64,000 nucleotides of DNA, taken from the NCBI RefSeq assembly GCF_029962835.1, contig NC_080573.1, forward strand, positions 93,119,501 to 93,183,500, written 5' to 3'. A program made the position numbers and the translations under genes. Positions within the stretch are counted from its first letter, which is position 1. Each line of letters begins with the position of its first letter. This DNA is from Magnolia sinica (lineage: Eukaryota; Streptophyta; Magnoliopsida; Magnoliales; Magnoliaceae). Below the pieces are notes generated by a model. The model was not told where the DNA came from and made no database searches. It worked only from the letters and a program-made list of their open reading frames with translations. Of this stretch, positions 52,606 through 64,000 are shown one piece after another.

Positions 52606-55535
52606 TCAGTAACCAGATCCTCCTTGCTGTTGCTGCTGCTGCTCATAGTACTGCCCTCCATTTTGTGTGTAACCAGTGCTGTCAGCATTATTATCATTAG
52701 CAGCATTGCTATTCTTATGACCTGACTCTGCCTGTTCTTTTTCCCTGTTCCATTGCTCGATTTTAGCCCGCCTCTCAGCACTGCCTTCCCTAACTGGGCT
52801 CCTATTCCGCTTTCCCCCAGGGCTCCTGCTTCGTCCCCTTCGGTTTCGTCCAGGGCTACGGCTCCTGGCCCTCCTCCGATCTTCAAGGTAGTTGTCCTTC
52901 TCATCGTAACGCCTCCCATGACCACGGCCACCGTGGGAGCGTTCTTCATGGCTGCGATGCCTGTAGGGGCTGCGGCTTCTGCTGTGGCTGCGACTGTGCC
53001 TACGTCGGTACCGTCCAAATAGTTGCCGTCTCAGCTCTCTAGTAATCAATGGACAGAAATCATCAGAGAAAGGGTTGAGTGGGCAGATGAAATTCCAAGA
53101 AAAATGATAGCTTAGAGGTTTACCTGCTAATCTTTTTCAGATGCATGAAATTGCAATAGCCGCCTCGGTTGCACGTGTTTTCTTCATATTGCCTGCATGT
53201 TGCTTCCCGGAAATCCGTCACTGGGGAGAAGTCAACAATAATGGGACGCCCTGAAACAACAACAACATGACAACAAAATAGTCCAATTTCCTGTTGAAAA
53301 CAAAAAATGAAAATAAAAAGTAGAAATTAGAGTTGCAAGGTGATAACTTAGTGAGTGACAATAAAAGGAAACGCGGCAGTGCCTAGAGAACAAGGATCTT
53401 GAAACAGGATAACGGCAGTGCCAAGAGAACAAAGATCTTGAGATAGGAAGACGGCAATGGCAAGAGAACAAGAATCTTGAGGCAGGAATTACATTATACG
53501 TGGTCTTTCTTTTTCACAGTCGACGGTTTATTAAATTCTAATTAGTGGGATGATAATCCAGAAAATTGGTCTGTCATGACCCACCGCAGATGGGCTATGC
53601 CTCAAAATTTTACTCCATGGGACAGCATCAAACATTTGATTTGTGGACTATAGATAAGAAAAGAAATACAGCAACAGTCCACTTTCAACTGAAAAAGGTC
53701 TTAATATTGATCACTGGGATCTTCTTCCATCTGGGAGAGTTTTGGGGCATGCTCCTTCCAGTAGAACTCAATACAGCATCAAACATTTGATTTGTGGACT
53801 ATAGATAAGAAAAGAAATACAGCAACAGTCCACTTTCAACTGAAAAAGGTCTTAATATTGATCACTGGGATCTTCTTCCATCTGGGAGAGTTTTGGGGCA
53901 TGCTCCTTCCAGTAGAACTCAATAGTCTAATATCTCAATCACTGAACCATGGTCTCCACTTGTTAGATTTGAAAACTCATCTATATTGTGCAAAGATGAA
54001 GGCCATGCATCAAATGAGAAATGCTAATATGCCGACCAGGCAGCTCCCTTATCACGCTACACACAGCAAACACATGGTGATTGGGAACATTGATCAGGTG
54101 AGTAACCACATGGAGAGGCCATATACCAAAATTCAAAGGTATTGAACAGTGGTAGACATCCAACAGATGAATGCAAAAGGAACAGTTAGCAGTGGCTCAC
54201 ATTCAAACAGACAATTCCAGAATGGTCAGATTTGTCCAATCACTTGGACTTTCCAAGAATAGTGCATTGACACAATGTCCCACCGGATCAATGGTCCCAA
54301 TCAAACGCATGTTTGTCACATGTATTCAGCAGGAGCTGCATAGAACCTTTATGGCATGACATGAGCACATCTTAGCATGTCACCAAGGACTTTAGCAGTC
54401 AAACCACAAAGGAGAACCAAAAACTTGATGAAAAGCTGGTGATTCTTTGTACCGAAAACTATACCATAATTCTAAGGAGAGAGAAGACTAACCTGCATAA
54501 AATCTTCCACTCAAATTTCGGAGCGCATTTGCAGCATGTTCTTCCTCTCTAAACTGAACATACACATTTCCCACCTGCCAAGATAAAGTCACGATGATAC
54601 TCATGTACCTCAGAAAACTGGAGTCCTAGCTCAGGTACTCGGATAACCAAAAGGATATGAGACCCTTCTTTCCCCAGAATCCATCCAGTTTCAAGCTCTA
54701 GACCTACTAGTTATCTGAAAGAGTGAGTGTGCCGCATGGGCTGCAAAAAAATCTAGCTTGAGATAATAATTGAGGAATTGGGGAACATTTAATAAGGGAT
54801 ACTCAGATGACAAAAAAGAATTCGAAACCCTTAGTCAAAATTCACCAAGTTTCAAGCTCTAGACCTACTAGTTATTCGAACTTCAAAGTGACTGCGTCAC
54901 ATGGGCTACAAAAAACCCAACTAGTGATAATTGTTGGGGAACATTTAATAAGATTAAAATTATGATTTGTATCCAATACTTCCCTTACTCATGTCCTGTG
55001 AGTTCGGTTTAGGAGAAACAGAAGATCTCTCATCCCCAATCCTTACTGTAATTGACACCCATTTCCATACGTAACCTATTAAAAAGGAATTAAATGCTGT
55101 GGAAAAACATTCAATTCTATGTCACTCACCATGTGATCAGCCAAATTGTCACAGATATTCAGGCTCTCAATCTCCCCATATTTGCTCAGCTCCTCAAACA
55201 GATCCTCATAGAAATCCTGCACTTTCAGAGAAATATGCTCACCAAATGACCAGATAACTAATGATATATCTCAGAAGAGAACGGAGTATCAATTTTTTTA
55301 TTTTTTTGAAAAAAAGAACGTGAAGGGAAAGTGTACAATGGAGGGGGTCCTGTACATCATCAGATGTGCAAGTTATTTGTTCATATGCAGGATCCCATGC
55401 ATGTGGATTTCATGGTTCAGTAATGCAGATTGCTAATCCGATAGGCCCCACTGGATGGGGTGGGGTGCTCCTAACAACACCCACATCAGAAGAACGAAGT
55501 CCTTCAATCTTTGACTATTTCCACTGAATGTACTG

Positions 55536-55600
<65 letters not shown>

Positions 55601-57252
55601 CTCTTTAAAGGCAAATTGATATAAGGGTCAGGATTTCCCGAATGCTAGAATTTCAGGCATCCCCATTAAACAACTCAGGTCACCAGACCTAGGCCCTGCA
55701 TGTATGGAATCTTCCATGTATATATTATAGCCAACAAAAAGATATCCCCCAAAAGTGTAACTCCAACAAGACATTTCCGAAAAACAAAAAAATCCAACAT
55801 GACCTTGTGCATTCTAGCCATGTCTTAAAAACAGAAAAACTCGACTTGGGAGTCAGTGACTCAACGGATAGAGTCAAATTGACCCGGAGGCTCAGTCCAG
55901 TCTTGAACATTGATACTCAATAATGACCATGGTTCAAAAAATCCACCATTGAGTAGCATATTGGCCCAAGGTTCTGAAAATTAGTTTCAGCGAATGCATT
56001 AGCCAGGCCTGAAAATGATCAAAGTATGGGGCATGCATATAGGAAAATATTGGCCCACTTTTTCTATTGGGTATATCACAAAAAGGGAGGTAATATCACA
56101 AAAAAGGGGGGAAATGGAAAATACAAGAATTATAATTTATTTGTGCTTTTGGCATGTATTCAATGGACCATCAGACCATTCTTTGATGAGAAGGTTGTTT
56201 GTCAGCTGACCTAATGAAGACCTACCGAAAGCCGATTTTTAAGTCTTTGAACACTAAAATTGGTTTTAACTCTTAATGCTCGTGTGATTAGAAATAGTTT
56301 TGTTTATTGTCAATTTTTACTATGAGTTTGGTTGCATACATTTAATCGAAGACCGGATGAATATCTATTCAACATATATTATCCATAATTAAAATACAGG
56401 GGCGAGTTCCAGTTCAGAACTTAGTTTGTCAATGTGGGGCCAATGGTTAGTCTATCCAAGCTATTGATCTGACGGACCCCAACGTGGATTGACCATTCCC
56501 AGAAATCCTCTTAGTTGATCAATTCTAACCTTCCCATTGTTGGCATGCAAATGCATAATTAAAAAAGAAATGCAAGGTGAACCACATTCAATGGAGGAAA
56601 GACCAATCATTCGATGGCTAACATCTCCCGGTTTTGGAGATTTTGGGGGAATGGTTTGACCATGATGGGGCTGTCAGCTCAATGGCTTGGATAGATCAAA
56701 ACCATGGGCCCCACATCTGACCTATCAGATGTGGATGTTGATCTGGGGGTCGATGCTCTACTGACTGACCTACCAGATGATTCTACCCACCCAAAGAAAG
56801 TGGACAATCAGAATAACGGCATTCATTTAACAGGGGCCAGAGCAGACCTCTAGGATCATCCAACGGAGGAGATCTTTGGGACATCTCCAATCCACCATGG
56901 AAGCCACCATGCCAACGGTTTGGATCGTCAAGAGTCGGGCACCAAATGTGAGATTTGTAGGGCGGAGCATCTACGGGACTAAAAATTAAAAGGAGAAGAG
57001 GAGAAAGAAGGGAACCTCGAAGTGCTCCTGGATCTTGCGGGGATCCATGGCCTGGCCCTGAGGGTCCACGCCAGGTGTCACCATATCAGGCCTCTGATAC
57101 ATGTTCGAGAGCAGCAGCGTAGGGCTGATGCTCGGCCGAGTATGGAGCCTCGAGCACCGATCACCGTGCCTGCACGCCCCGATCTTGAAGTAGAAAGGGC
57201 AGTTCACCCGATCCTTCTCTGTCCCGAAGATCGACGCCAAGTGCTCCGCCAT
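52606..57252 (-). CDS. U2AF35: U2AF small subunit (U2AF35), splicing factor
   Basis: Five minus-strand exons chain in phase: 57252-57016, 55216-55130, 54574-54493, 53250-53124 and 53038-52606 (321 aa, stop at 52608-52606). [20 protein letters not shown] begins the protein. The first CCCH finger ([16 protein letters not shown] then LH) is in exon 1. The U2AF-homology RRM spans exons 1-4 ([51 protein letters not shown]). The second CCCH finger is [20 protein letters not shown]. The C-terminus is an Arg/Ser-rich domain ([14 protein letters not shown]…) followed by a Gln/Gly tail. U2AF35 reads the AG of 3' splice sites and pairs with U2AF65. Arabidopsis U2AF35a/b are a little shorter. All splice sites are canonical and no frame break is seen. 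Confidence 0.96.
53622..53923. repeat. Perfect 151-bp tandem duplication in U2AF35 intron 3
   Basis: 53622-53772 and 53773-53923 appear identical base for base (starting acagcatcaaacatttgatt). Identity implies either a very recent duplication or an assembly artefact. It lies between exons 3 and 4 and does not touch splice sites. Confidence 0.9.
55538..55596. repeat. (TA)n microsatellite in U2AF35 intron 1
   Basis: About 56 bases of TA dinucleotides, 320 bp upstream of exon 2 on the gene's strand. Confidence 0.95.
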
Positions 57253-57500
57253 CGCAAGATCTAACGGCTAGGATCGAGTTCGATGGACCTCAAGGGAATG
57301 ATCGACGGCCAAGATTGGAGATGAGAAGAAAAATCGCAGGTTTTCCTCTGTAAGAGAGGGGTGGCCGCGAAGGAAAGGAACGGAGAAGACAAAACGAAGA
57401 CTTCCGCTTCCCATTCGGATACATTTATAGGGAAGCGGATTGGCTGATGACCCCAACACCACTGTGATATCCCTGCTAACCCCACTCTGTGGGGCCCACT
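57253..57500 (-). promoter_or_regulatory. U2AF35 5' leader and promoter region
   Basis: The 250 bases before the ATG are unique DNA between the start codon and a MITE. 'tacatttatagggaagcgg' on + contains TATAAATG on the minus strand near 57428, a possible TATA box about 175 bp before the ATG. The transcript start is not otherwise marked. Confidence 0.4.
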
Positions 57501-58430
57501 GTAATCTATGCGTTCTATCCACGACGTCCATCCATTTTTTCAGATCATTTTATAGGATAAGCCCAAAATTGAATGATATAAAAATCTCAAGTATACCACA
57601 CCACTGGAAATAGTGGGGATTGAACGCTTACCGTTGGAAACTTTTTTTTTTAATTGCAACTTAAGTTTTGGATCAAGCTTATATTTTTGTTTTCACTTTG
57701 TCCGGGTCCGCTTGATCAATTGAACCGGTTGGATGGCAAATAAACATCATGGTAGGTCCTAAAAGATTTCAACGGTGGACATCACTATCCTACTGTTTCC
57801 TTTGGTGTGATCTAATTGAGCTTTCGGTATGCTTCGATTTTGGGCTCACATCATAAAATGAGCTGGAAAAACGGATGGATCGACTGGATGAAAATCTTAC
57901 ATTATGGTGAGCCCTAACCAGGGATTTTTGTAGGGGTGGAATCACCCCAATCCGCTGGACCGGATTTCCTTGCGAAAGCATGAAGTTCCTGCGCTGGTAT
58001 GAAAGGTGGGTCCACCGTAATGATCATGGGAAATTCAACTCGTCCATACATCTTTTCGAGCTCATTTTAACAAATGTGGCAAAAATTAACCAAGATCCAA
58101 AACTCAAATTAGCCATATGAAATAAAACAGTGGGAAATGGAATGGCTACCGTTGAAACCTTCTTAGGCTCTACCTCTGTATGCCATCCAAACCTTTCGTA
58201 ATGTCATTTTCACTTACATACATCAAGTGAAAACACTTAAGACTGATACAAAGCTTCCGTGGCTATATAAATATTTCAACGGTGGTTACTAAATTGTCAC
58301 TATTTCCTCTCACGTGGCTCATTTGAATTTTGGATCCACCCTATTTTAGCTGCGTGTCCTAAAATGAGATTGAAAAATGAATGGATTAGTTGGACTTCTC
58401 ATGAACACCGCAGTGGACCCCTGATGGTGT
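57495..58430. mobile_element. Two GGGCCCACC-family MITEs upstream of U2AF35
   Basis: Copy 1 (about 57495-57920) and copy 2 (about 57998-58430) each carry paired halves in inverted orientation: 'gtggggcccac', 'ccatccattttttcagatcattttata' and, at the far side, 'aaatgagctggaaaaacggatgg'. The first copy begins within about 250 bp of the U2AF35 start, so it may affect the promoter. Confidence 0.75.
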
Positions 58431-58654
58431 CGGATGTGATTTCTATCAACACTTATACATTAACTAAATTATGCATCATAATGATCATATGATAAATATA
58501 AGCATAACTAGATAAATGTACTCAAAGCAATCCCAAGCACAATCATATATAGTGGTTCGGCAACTTGCCTACTCCACTCCCCGACGGACGCACTCTCTCC
58601 TAGAGTGTACCGAATTTCACTATCCAATGGTTTTAAATCAGGTTAACCATGAAC

Positions 58655-58890
58655 TTTTACAACCTACATAAGGTTAACTAGGATACCTATACAAGGTTCT
58701 CCTAGGTGTCTACATAAGGCGACTTGTCCTACACAAAGACTCAACTGGGAGCCTACCCAAGGCAACCCAAGCCTACACAATGCTAGGCCTACATAAGGCT
58801 ACTTAGTCTTACACAAGGACATAACACTGGGAGCCTACACAAGGCAACTCAAGCCTACATAAGGCAATGTCTACATAAGGCAACACGTAT
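58655..58890. repeat. CCTACATAAGGCAAC minisatellite
   Basis: About twelve imperfect units of 15-22 bases built on 'cctacacaaggcaac' or 'cctacataaggct', partly organised into a higher-order unit with 'aacactgggag'. Confidence 0.75.
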
Positions 58891-59477
58891 TCTCCTGTCG
58901 GAGGCTTATAAATAGAACTTGACAAATTTGACACTCAAACTTTAAATCTCAATCATACACAAGGAAATGGCTTCAGACACATTAGACTCTAAGTAATTAT
59001 AACTAAGTGGATGAGTCTCGTTCTCGCACAATGCGAAGATCTTTAATGATGACAAAGAGTCTTCAGCTCTCTTGAACTGCAACCTGCTTTTGATGCTCTG
59101 ATGAATGCTCCGAGGTTGTGAGGTTTAGGGTTTTGTTCTTCTCTATTTAAATAATATGATTTAAATACATAGAGAAGGTTCTCATGAGCTATGCATTCAA
59201 GAGTTCTAATAACATGATTGACCTATAAGGAGGTTTGTTGGAATCTCACTGAATGCTAGAGTTCATAATTCAATCTTAAGCACATAAGATGGTGAGTTAA
59301 TGCATATGCCAAGATTGAATGATGAACTCTAATGGGAAAGAGAGAGTGAGGAAGAAGGTATATAGATCTTGAAAGAACAGGCTCAAACTCTCTTGGATTC
59401 TACTTCATTTTATTAAGAGGCAACCTATGGTATTTATAAAAGAAGAATACCAACAGTAAAAAAAAGGGCAAAAATCT

Positions 59478-60175
59478 ATTATTGTCGATACTATCGAATA
59501 GTCTTCAATATCATCTAAATTTGAATTTCGATGGTATCAAGTCTAATTCGATTGTATCGACACTCTACACATATATGTTCATTTTTGTGTAGAACAGATT
59601 CTGCTTGATTTTATCAAGTAACCTTCGATTTTATCGATGTGCACTTCGATGTCATCGAAAGATAGTTCGATCCAATAGGATTTTCTTCAGAAAATTACCT
59701 TTTGGTTGTTGAAAGATTTTGTCCAGATATTCGATGCTATTGATCATCTTTGATGCAATTGAAATTTGAAGTTCGATTATATCGAAGCATATTCGATGTG
59801 ATTGAAGAGTTTGTATTTTCTTTGATGGCTTGCTGGACAAAATGTTCCTTATCTTCGATGTAATCAAACACACTCCGATACAATCGAGAACTTACTCTCG
59901 ATGTACTCGAAGGTGACTCGATTATATCGATGAACACTTTTTAAAATGTATTTCATGTAGAGGGAGTAGCCTAAGTCGATGTTATCGAATAGGGTTTGAT
60001 TCTATTGAAGTTTGAATTTCGATATCATCGAACATCATTCGATATAATTGATAATTCTCAGCATTTGGTCTTTTTGTTGTTAGACAGAATGGGCCTAATC
60101 TTCGATTCAATCGAACCATGTTCGATAGAATCAAAACTGACTTCAATTGCAAATCGATGCAATCGAATATATCTG
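59478..60175. repeat. TCGAT–ATCGA palindromic motif cluster
   Basis: Some 20-25 copies of the half-palindromic motif TCGAT(n2-6)ATCGA occur with irregular 15-40 bp spacing (for example 'tcgattttatcgatgtg', 'ttcgatgtcatcgaa', 'tcgattatatcgaa'). The sense seems non-coding. Minus-strand Ile/Ser-rich readings are repeat translation. Confidence 0.8.
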
Positions 60176-60441
60176 TGTAGTTCATGTTTTACTCCTCTAA
60201 CATTCTAACTGTTCAACACTTAAGCTTTTCAAAGGTGATTTTCAATGAATTTGAGGTAAGGTTAAGTTGGATGGGGGTCATATAGCTTAGGGATTGGTTT
60301 AGGAAGAGAGGCTTCATTCACCTGTTTGGAGCACTCAGGTTTCTCTTTTGTTGATGTCTTCATCTTGAAATCTTCATCTTGGGATTCACTTAAAGACAGT
60401 CTCAACATTCACGTGATTTGACAAACTAGAGCACTTTCATG

Positions 60442-62830
60442 TAGAGCTGGGCATCGGACCGAGTCGAATCAGATTCGGCCCAACTCGACCAGGTCCGAGT
60501 TCTGCTTGGTCTGACTCGAACTCGGTTAGATCCGGGACCAAGTCTGGGTCATCTGACCCAATCTAATCCGTTGTAACGTTAGACTGACCCGAATTGAGTC
60601 CGACTCGGTCAAAAAAACTGAGTCGGATCTGATTGGCTACTGTTCGGATTGAGTTCTTTAAAAAATAAAAAAATCACCGTTAAAAATTTTGTACAGCCTA
60701 CCACAATGTTTATTTTTCCATCCAATCTATCAATAACGTAACAACTACATGGATGTAGGGGAAAAACAACCTTCATATTGATCTGAAACTTCTGTGACCC
60801 TTAAAAGAGTTTCAACGGTAGATGCTCAACCCCCACTGCTTTTTGAAGTGTAGTCCATTTGATCTTTAGATCTGTCTTATTTTTCGGCTCAAGCCTTAAG
60901 ACGAGCCTGCCAAATGGATGGACGGTTTGGATATAACACATACGTCATGATGGGACCCACATAATTTGCTAACGTCAATGCAAATATACAGTGCTGGTGC
61001 ACGGTACACCTGCCAACTTCAGGACGTCTTGTCACGTCAACGCGTACGCGGATTTCGTGCAAAAGCCTTTCACAGGAAGTTACCGCACTTAAAGTTAGGT
61101 GGGGCACACCGTGATGTTTGCAAGAAATCCACAACTTCCATCAGTTTTGCGAGATCATTTTAAGACTTGAGACCAAAACTGAATAGGATCCAAGACTCAA
61201 GTGGGCCGCAATAAAGGAAAATGTGTAGGGAAATTCCTGTCGTTGAAACGTTCCTGGCGTCTATGGTGATGTTTGCATGCCATCTTTACCATTTATAATT
61301 TCGTTCCTATTGGGTTGAAATGAAAACACAAATACTAGCATGATTCAAAGCTTTTGTGGCCACATGAATATTTCAACTATAAACATTCAATCCTCACATT
61401 TTTGGCCCACCTGAGTATTGGATCCAGATAAGTTTTTGGCTTGTGTCCTAGAATGAGCTCACAAAACGGATGGATGGAGTGGGTTTCTCAAAAAAAATCA
61501 CTGTAGGCCCCACCTAAGTTACAAGCGTAGGAACTCGTTGCGAAAGGCTTTCACCCGACGCGAGCTTTACACTCGCTACATAGGTTCTCGAAGAAGCTTA
61601 ATAAAAGAACTACCTGTCTGTAGCTAGTCTGTAGCTAACACCAGCTATATAGTTGCTCTAGTACGTGTCGTGCGAAGACAACACGGACGCTCCTCGAGCT
61701 CTGAGCTGTGAGAACGGTTCAAAGGAGATCAAAGTTGCATGGGCCCCACAATGATGTATTTATTATATCTACATTGTTCATCTATTTTTAGAGATCATTT
61801 TAGAGCACTATCCAAAAAATAAATCATATCCAAAGATCATTTGGACCACACCATAAGTAGTGGCGGAGATAATGATTTTCACTATTAAAAAATTTGTAGG
61901 GCCCACCATAATGTTTATTTTACATCCAATTTGTTCATAAGGTCACAAGTACCTGATTGAAAAGGAAAAATAAATTTTATAAGGTCACACGTATCTGAAT
62001 GAAGAGGAAAAACAAATTTGATATTGATCCCAAACTTCTGTGACCCTGAAAAGGGTTTCAACGGTAAACGTTCAATCCCTCACTGCTTTCCGTAGTGTGG
62101 TCCACTTAATAGTTAGATTTGTCTTATTTTTTGTCTCAAGCCTTAATACGATATTGCCAAATGGATGGACGGTTTGGATATAACACTTACCTCGTGATAA
62201 GACCTACAAAACTTGTTAACATTACACCAGCCAATTCGCTTCTGTCTAACTTTGGGGTCTGACTGTCAAGACAACGTAAACAGCGTTATGCCGATGCCTG
62301 CTGCGACTATCTATCTTTCTCTCTTCCATATACAGCTATATACCATTTCTTGATGTATATCTCTCTCCACCAGAGAAATCCCGTAAAGCTCCAGAATCTA
62401 ATTTGATCTACTGCAAGACATCTAGCTAGCTTTCTACTTGTCTTCTTCTTCAACAGATAGGGAGAGACAGATATAAAGAGAGAGAGAGAGATAGATATAG
62501 AGAGATAGAAAGATAGAGTTGACAGCCTTAGGTGTACATTGGGCGGGATTTTTTGACGCCGAACGTAAAGACTAGGAGGTAAAAATAATATATATATATA
62601 TATATATATACAAACACACACTAATACATATACGGTTCGGATCGGGTGAGTCCGAATCGGATCCAATCGGATCGGGTCGGTTCGGAACAGGGCATATCCG
62701 GATTCGATCCGAAAATAATTCAGATTTGGATTATGCTACCCGATCCTGACCATCGGTTCTGTTCTAATCGGGTCGGATCGGGTCTGATCGGGCCGGATCT
62801 ACCGATTCAGGTATGAAATGCCCAGCTCTA
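60442..62830. mobile_element. 2.4-kb non-autonomous hAT element, perfect 8-bp target duplication
   Basis: Starts TAGAGCTGGGCATCGGACCG and ends GAAATGCCCAGCTCTA. It is flanked by CTTTCATG at 60434-60441 and 62831-62838, identical on both sides. Subterminal repeats ('gactcgaactcgg', 'gatcgggtcgg') resemble those of the 7.2-kb hAT at 41998, so this is a non-autonomous relative. The inside is mostly GGGCCCACC-family MITEs, a (GA)n stretch and a TA microsatellite (about 62589-62611). Confidence 0.9.
60665..62215. mobile_element. GGGCCCACC-family MITEs inside the 2.4-kb hAT element
   Basis: Copies at about 60665-60975, 61090-61530 and 61740-62215 share 'ccaccataatgtttattt', 'aaggtcaca.gtacctga', 'gtttcaacggtaaacgttcaat' and 'gccaaatggatggacggtttgga'. 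They account for most of the element's interior. Confidence 0.7.
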
Positions 62831-62839
62831 CTTTCATGA

Positions 62840-64000
62840 AGGACTTTATTTCATTGCACTAAGGGAAGTCCTCATAGTCGGTCATGTAGTTCGGATAGTC
62901 GAGAAATTATTTAAAAGAATTCTCCCTCTAACTTGGGGAAGTTCTTTTATTGTAGAACTCCTAAAGCAGTAGAAAACACAATAGTAGAATCATGAGCACC
63001 TTTTTCCCTTTTAAAAATGGAGGTCGCTCTTGGTCAAGAAGGTTGGGGTTGGCTGATGAGTCTTATTACCAAGCTCGGTTGATTGGTTTAGCTCGGTCGT
63101 TAGGTTTCCTTGACCAGCCCACTTTCTTAAGTACCTATTCCGGATTGGTGTTTAAGGGAGTGTACCGATGAAAGCGACTTTCCGAATGTTGGTTGGTATG
63201 ATTATTTCGATCTTGGTCGTCCTCTTTCTTTCTTTTGGTGTTAACAGTAGAGGGCTCCTCTTATTCCATTTGCTTCCTATCCTTAGCTGAGTTGTTTCCT
63301 TCTCAAGTAGCTCTTCTTGAACTAAAGAACTCCTTGGCATTGGAATATTTTTGAGCTCGGTTAAGTAGGTAAACGAGGGTAGTTGGGGGGTTCTTACAAA
63401 TGAAGAAGATGAACTTTCCTCGTTTAAGGTTGTCTACCATGGAGGCCAGAGCTATTTGGTCAAAATAATTGTTGACTTGGATAGCTTCAACGTCGAAACA
63501 AATGACGTAGTCTTTTAGCAGCTCGTTCTCTCTCTGAGTGATTGTGAGAAGATGAGTTAATGGCTTTCTTTTGTCTTTCCCTCTAACAAATTTAGTGATG
63601 AAGGCCTTGCTGAGCTACGCGAACAAACTAATGGATTTCTGTTTAATTGCCGAAACCATTTTGTGCAATCTCCAACAAAGTTAGGGAGGAGGCTTGACAC
63701 ATAACCGAGCTTGATGTGCCGTGGAGCTTTATCAATGCCCTAAACGATTCAAAATGCTCGACCGGATTGCCAAACTCGGAGTAGGGGGCGATTTGTGGCA
63801 TTCAGAATTTGGGCGGGAGTTAGGCTCTCATAATGTTGTCAGTAAACGACGAATCAATCTCCTTTAGTATAGCTTCGACGAAGGTCGGTATTTAGGTGCG
63901 ATAGCTTGGTAGATATCGCCGATCTAACCTCGCAGTTCCTTGAGTTCTGACTTTTAGGGGCCCTCGTTCTTGGCTACCGCCTCGGGAGCCTTTCCATGCC
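62840..64000 (-). mobile_element. Ty3/gypsy gag fossil (Tat/Ogre-like)
   Basis: On the minus strand the stretch 63990-63360 reads like a gypsy gag core: a motif of the …YSEFGNPVEHFESF…KLHGTSS type near 63770-63690, 'KWF.QL' and 'RGKDKRKP' type motifs further on, and '…NLKRGKFIF…' near 63400. This is the Retrotransposon_gag fold typical of the Tat/Ogre branch. The fossil is broken and continues beyond the window. The 2.4-kb hAT element lies directly next to it. Confidence 0.6.

Larger units (their letters stand above)
58437..60433. mobile_element. LTR-like repeat DNA, probable copia LTR fossil
   Basis: The segment from 'ggtgtcggatgtgatttc' to 60433 has no gene but has features I associate with long plant copia LTRs: 'agtggttcggcaacttgcctactcc', a CCTACATAAGGC minisatellite, and a long run of TCGAT..ATCGA motifs. 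No protein-coding retroelement part is visible, and the ends are not defined. It looks old and broken. Confidence 0.35.

Noticed and set aside
52753-53022. Plus-strand open frame over the last U2AF35 exon
   Set aside because: It is the antisense of the Arg/Ser-coding exon. The bias of RS codons keeps the opposite strand open.

Overview
The window is nuclear DNA of a flowering plant. It has GT-AG spliced genes with large introns, TTTAGGG-type telomere-like repeats, plant-only protein families (HD2-type histone deacetylase, CACTA ORF2 with Transposase_24/DUF8039) and very heavy transposon load. Many copies of a GTGGGCCCACC-ended palindromic MITE family remind me of magnoliid genomes. That assignment is from memory and cannot be shown from this sequence.

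Two host genes can be traced exon by exon. One is an HD2/HDT histone deacetylase on + (nine exons, 20786-38892, 315 aa), whose first and fifth introns (5.7 and 10.3 kb) are packed with transposons. The other is the splicing factor U2AF35 on - (five exons, 57252-52606, 321 aa). A third host locus is partial: three exons of an ESCRT-III VPS2.2/2.3-like gene on - at 946-1548, with a one-base frame break. Two other minus-strand stretches (4034-5570 and 10484-12840) look like weak gene or pseudogene fragments that I could not identify.

Layout. 1-5.6 kb: VPS2-like exons and unidentified exons. 5.9-9.7 kb: a CACTA element with an almost intact second gene, whose 5' part is a tandem array of 233-bp units each holding a phase-symmetric exon. 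9.7-13.4 kb: possible gene fragments and a second CACTA end inserted in an old gypsy gag. 13.9-18.3 kb: a long gypsy LTR full of MITEs. 20.2-38.9 kb: the HD2 gene, with hAT, MULE-like, MITE and retroelement fossils in its introns. 42.0-49.2 kb: a 7.2-kb hAT element with a perfect 8-bp target duplication; it holds a decayed transposase, a second BED-finger ORF, a degenerate telomere-like array, and a nested element with a captured histone H3.3 exon. 49.2-57.5 kb: U2AF35 and its flanks. 57.5-64 kb: MITEs, LTR-like repeat DNA, a 2.4-kb hAT relative of the 7.2-kb element, and an old gypsy gag.

The two complete host genes both act in nuclear gene expression (chromatin/nucleolus and 3' splice-site recognition), but nothing shows that they are co-regulated. 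Most of the window is explained by layered transposon insertion. The most unusual structures are the exon-bearing tandem repeat in the CACTA gene, the H3.3 exon inside nested hAT DNA, and the two-ORF hAT element with the telomere-like array.
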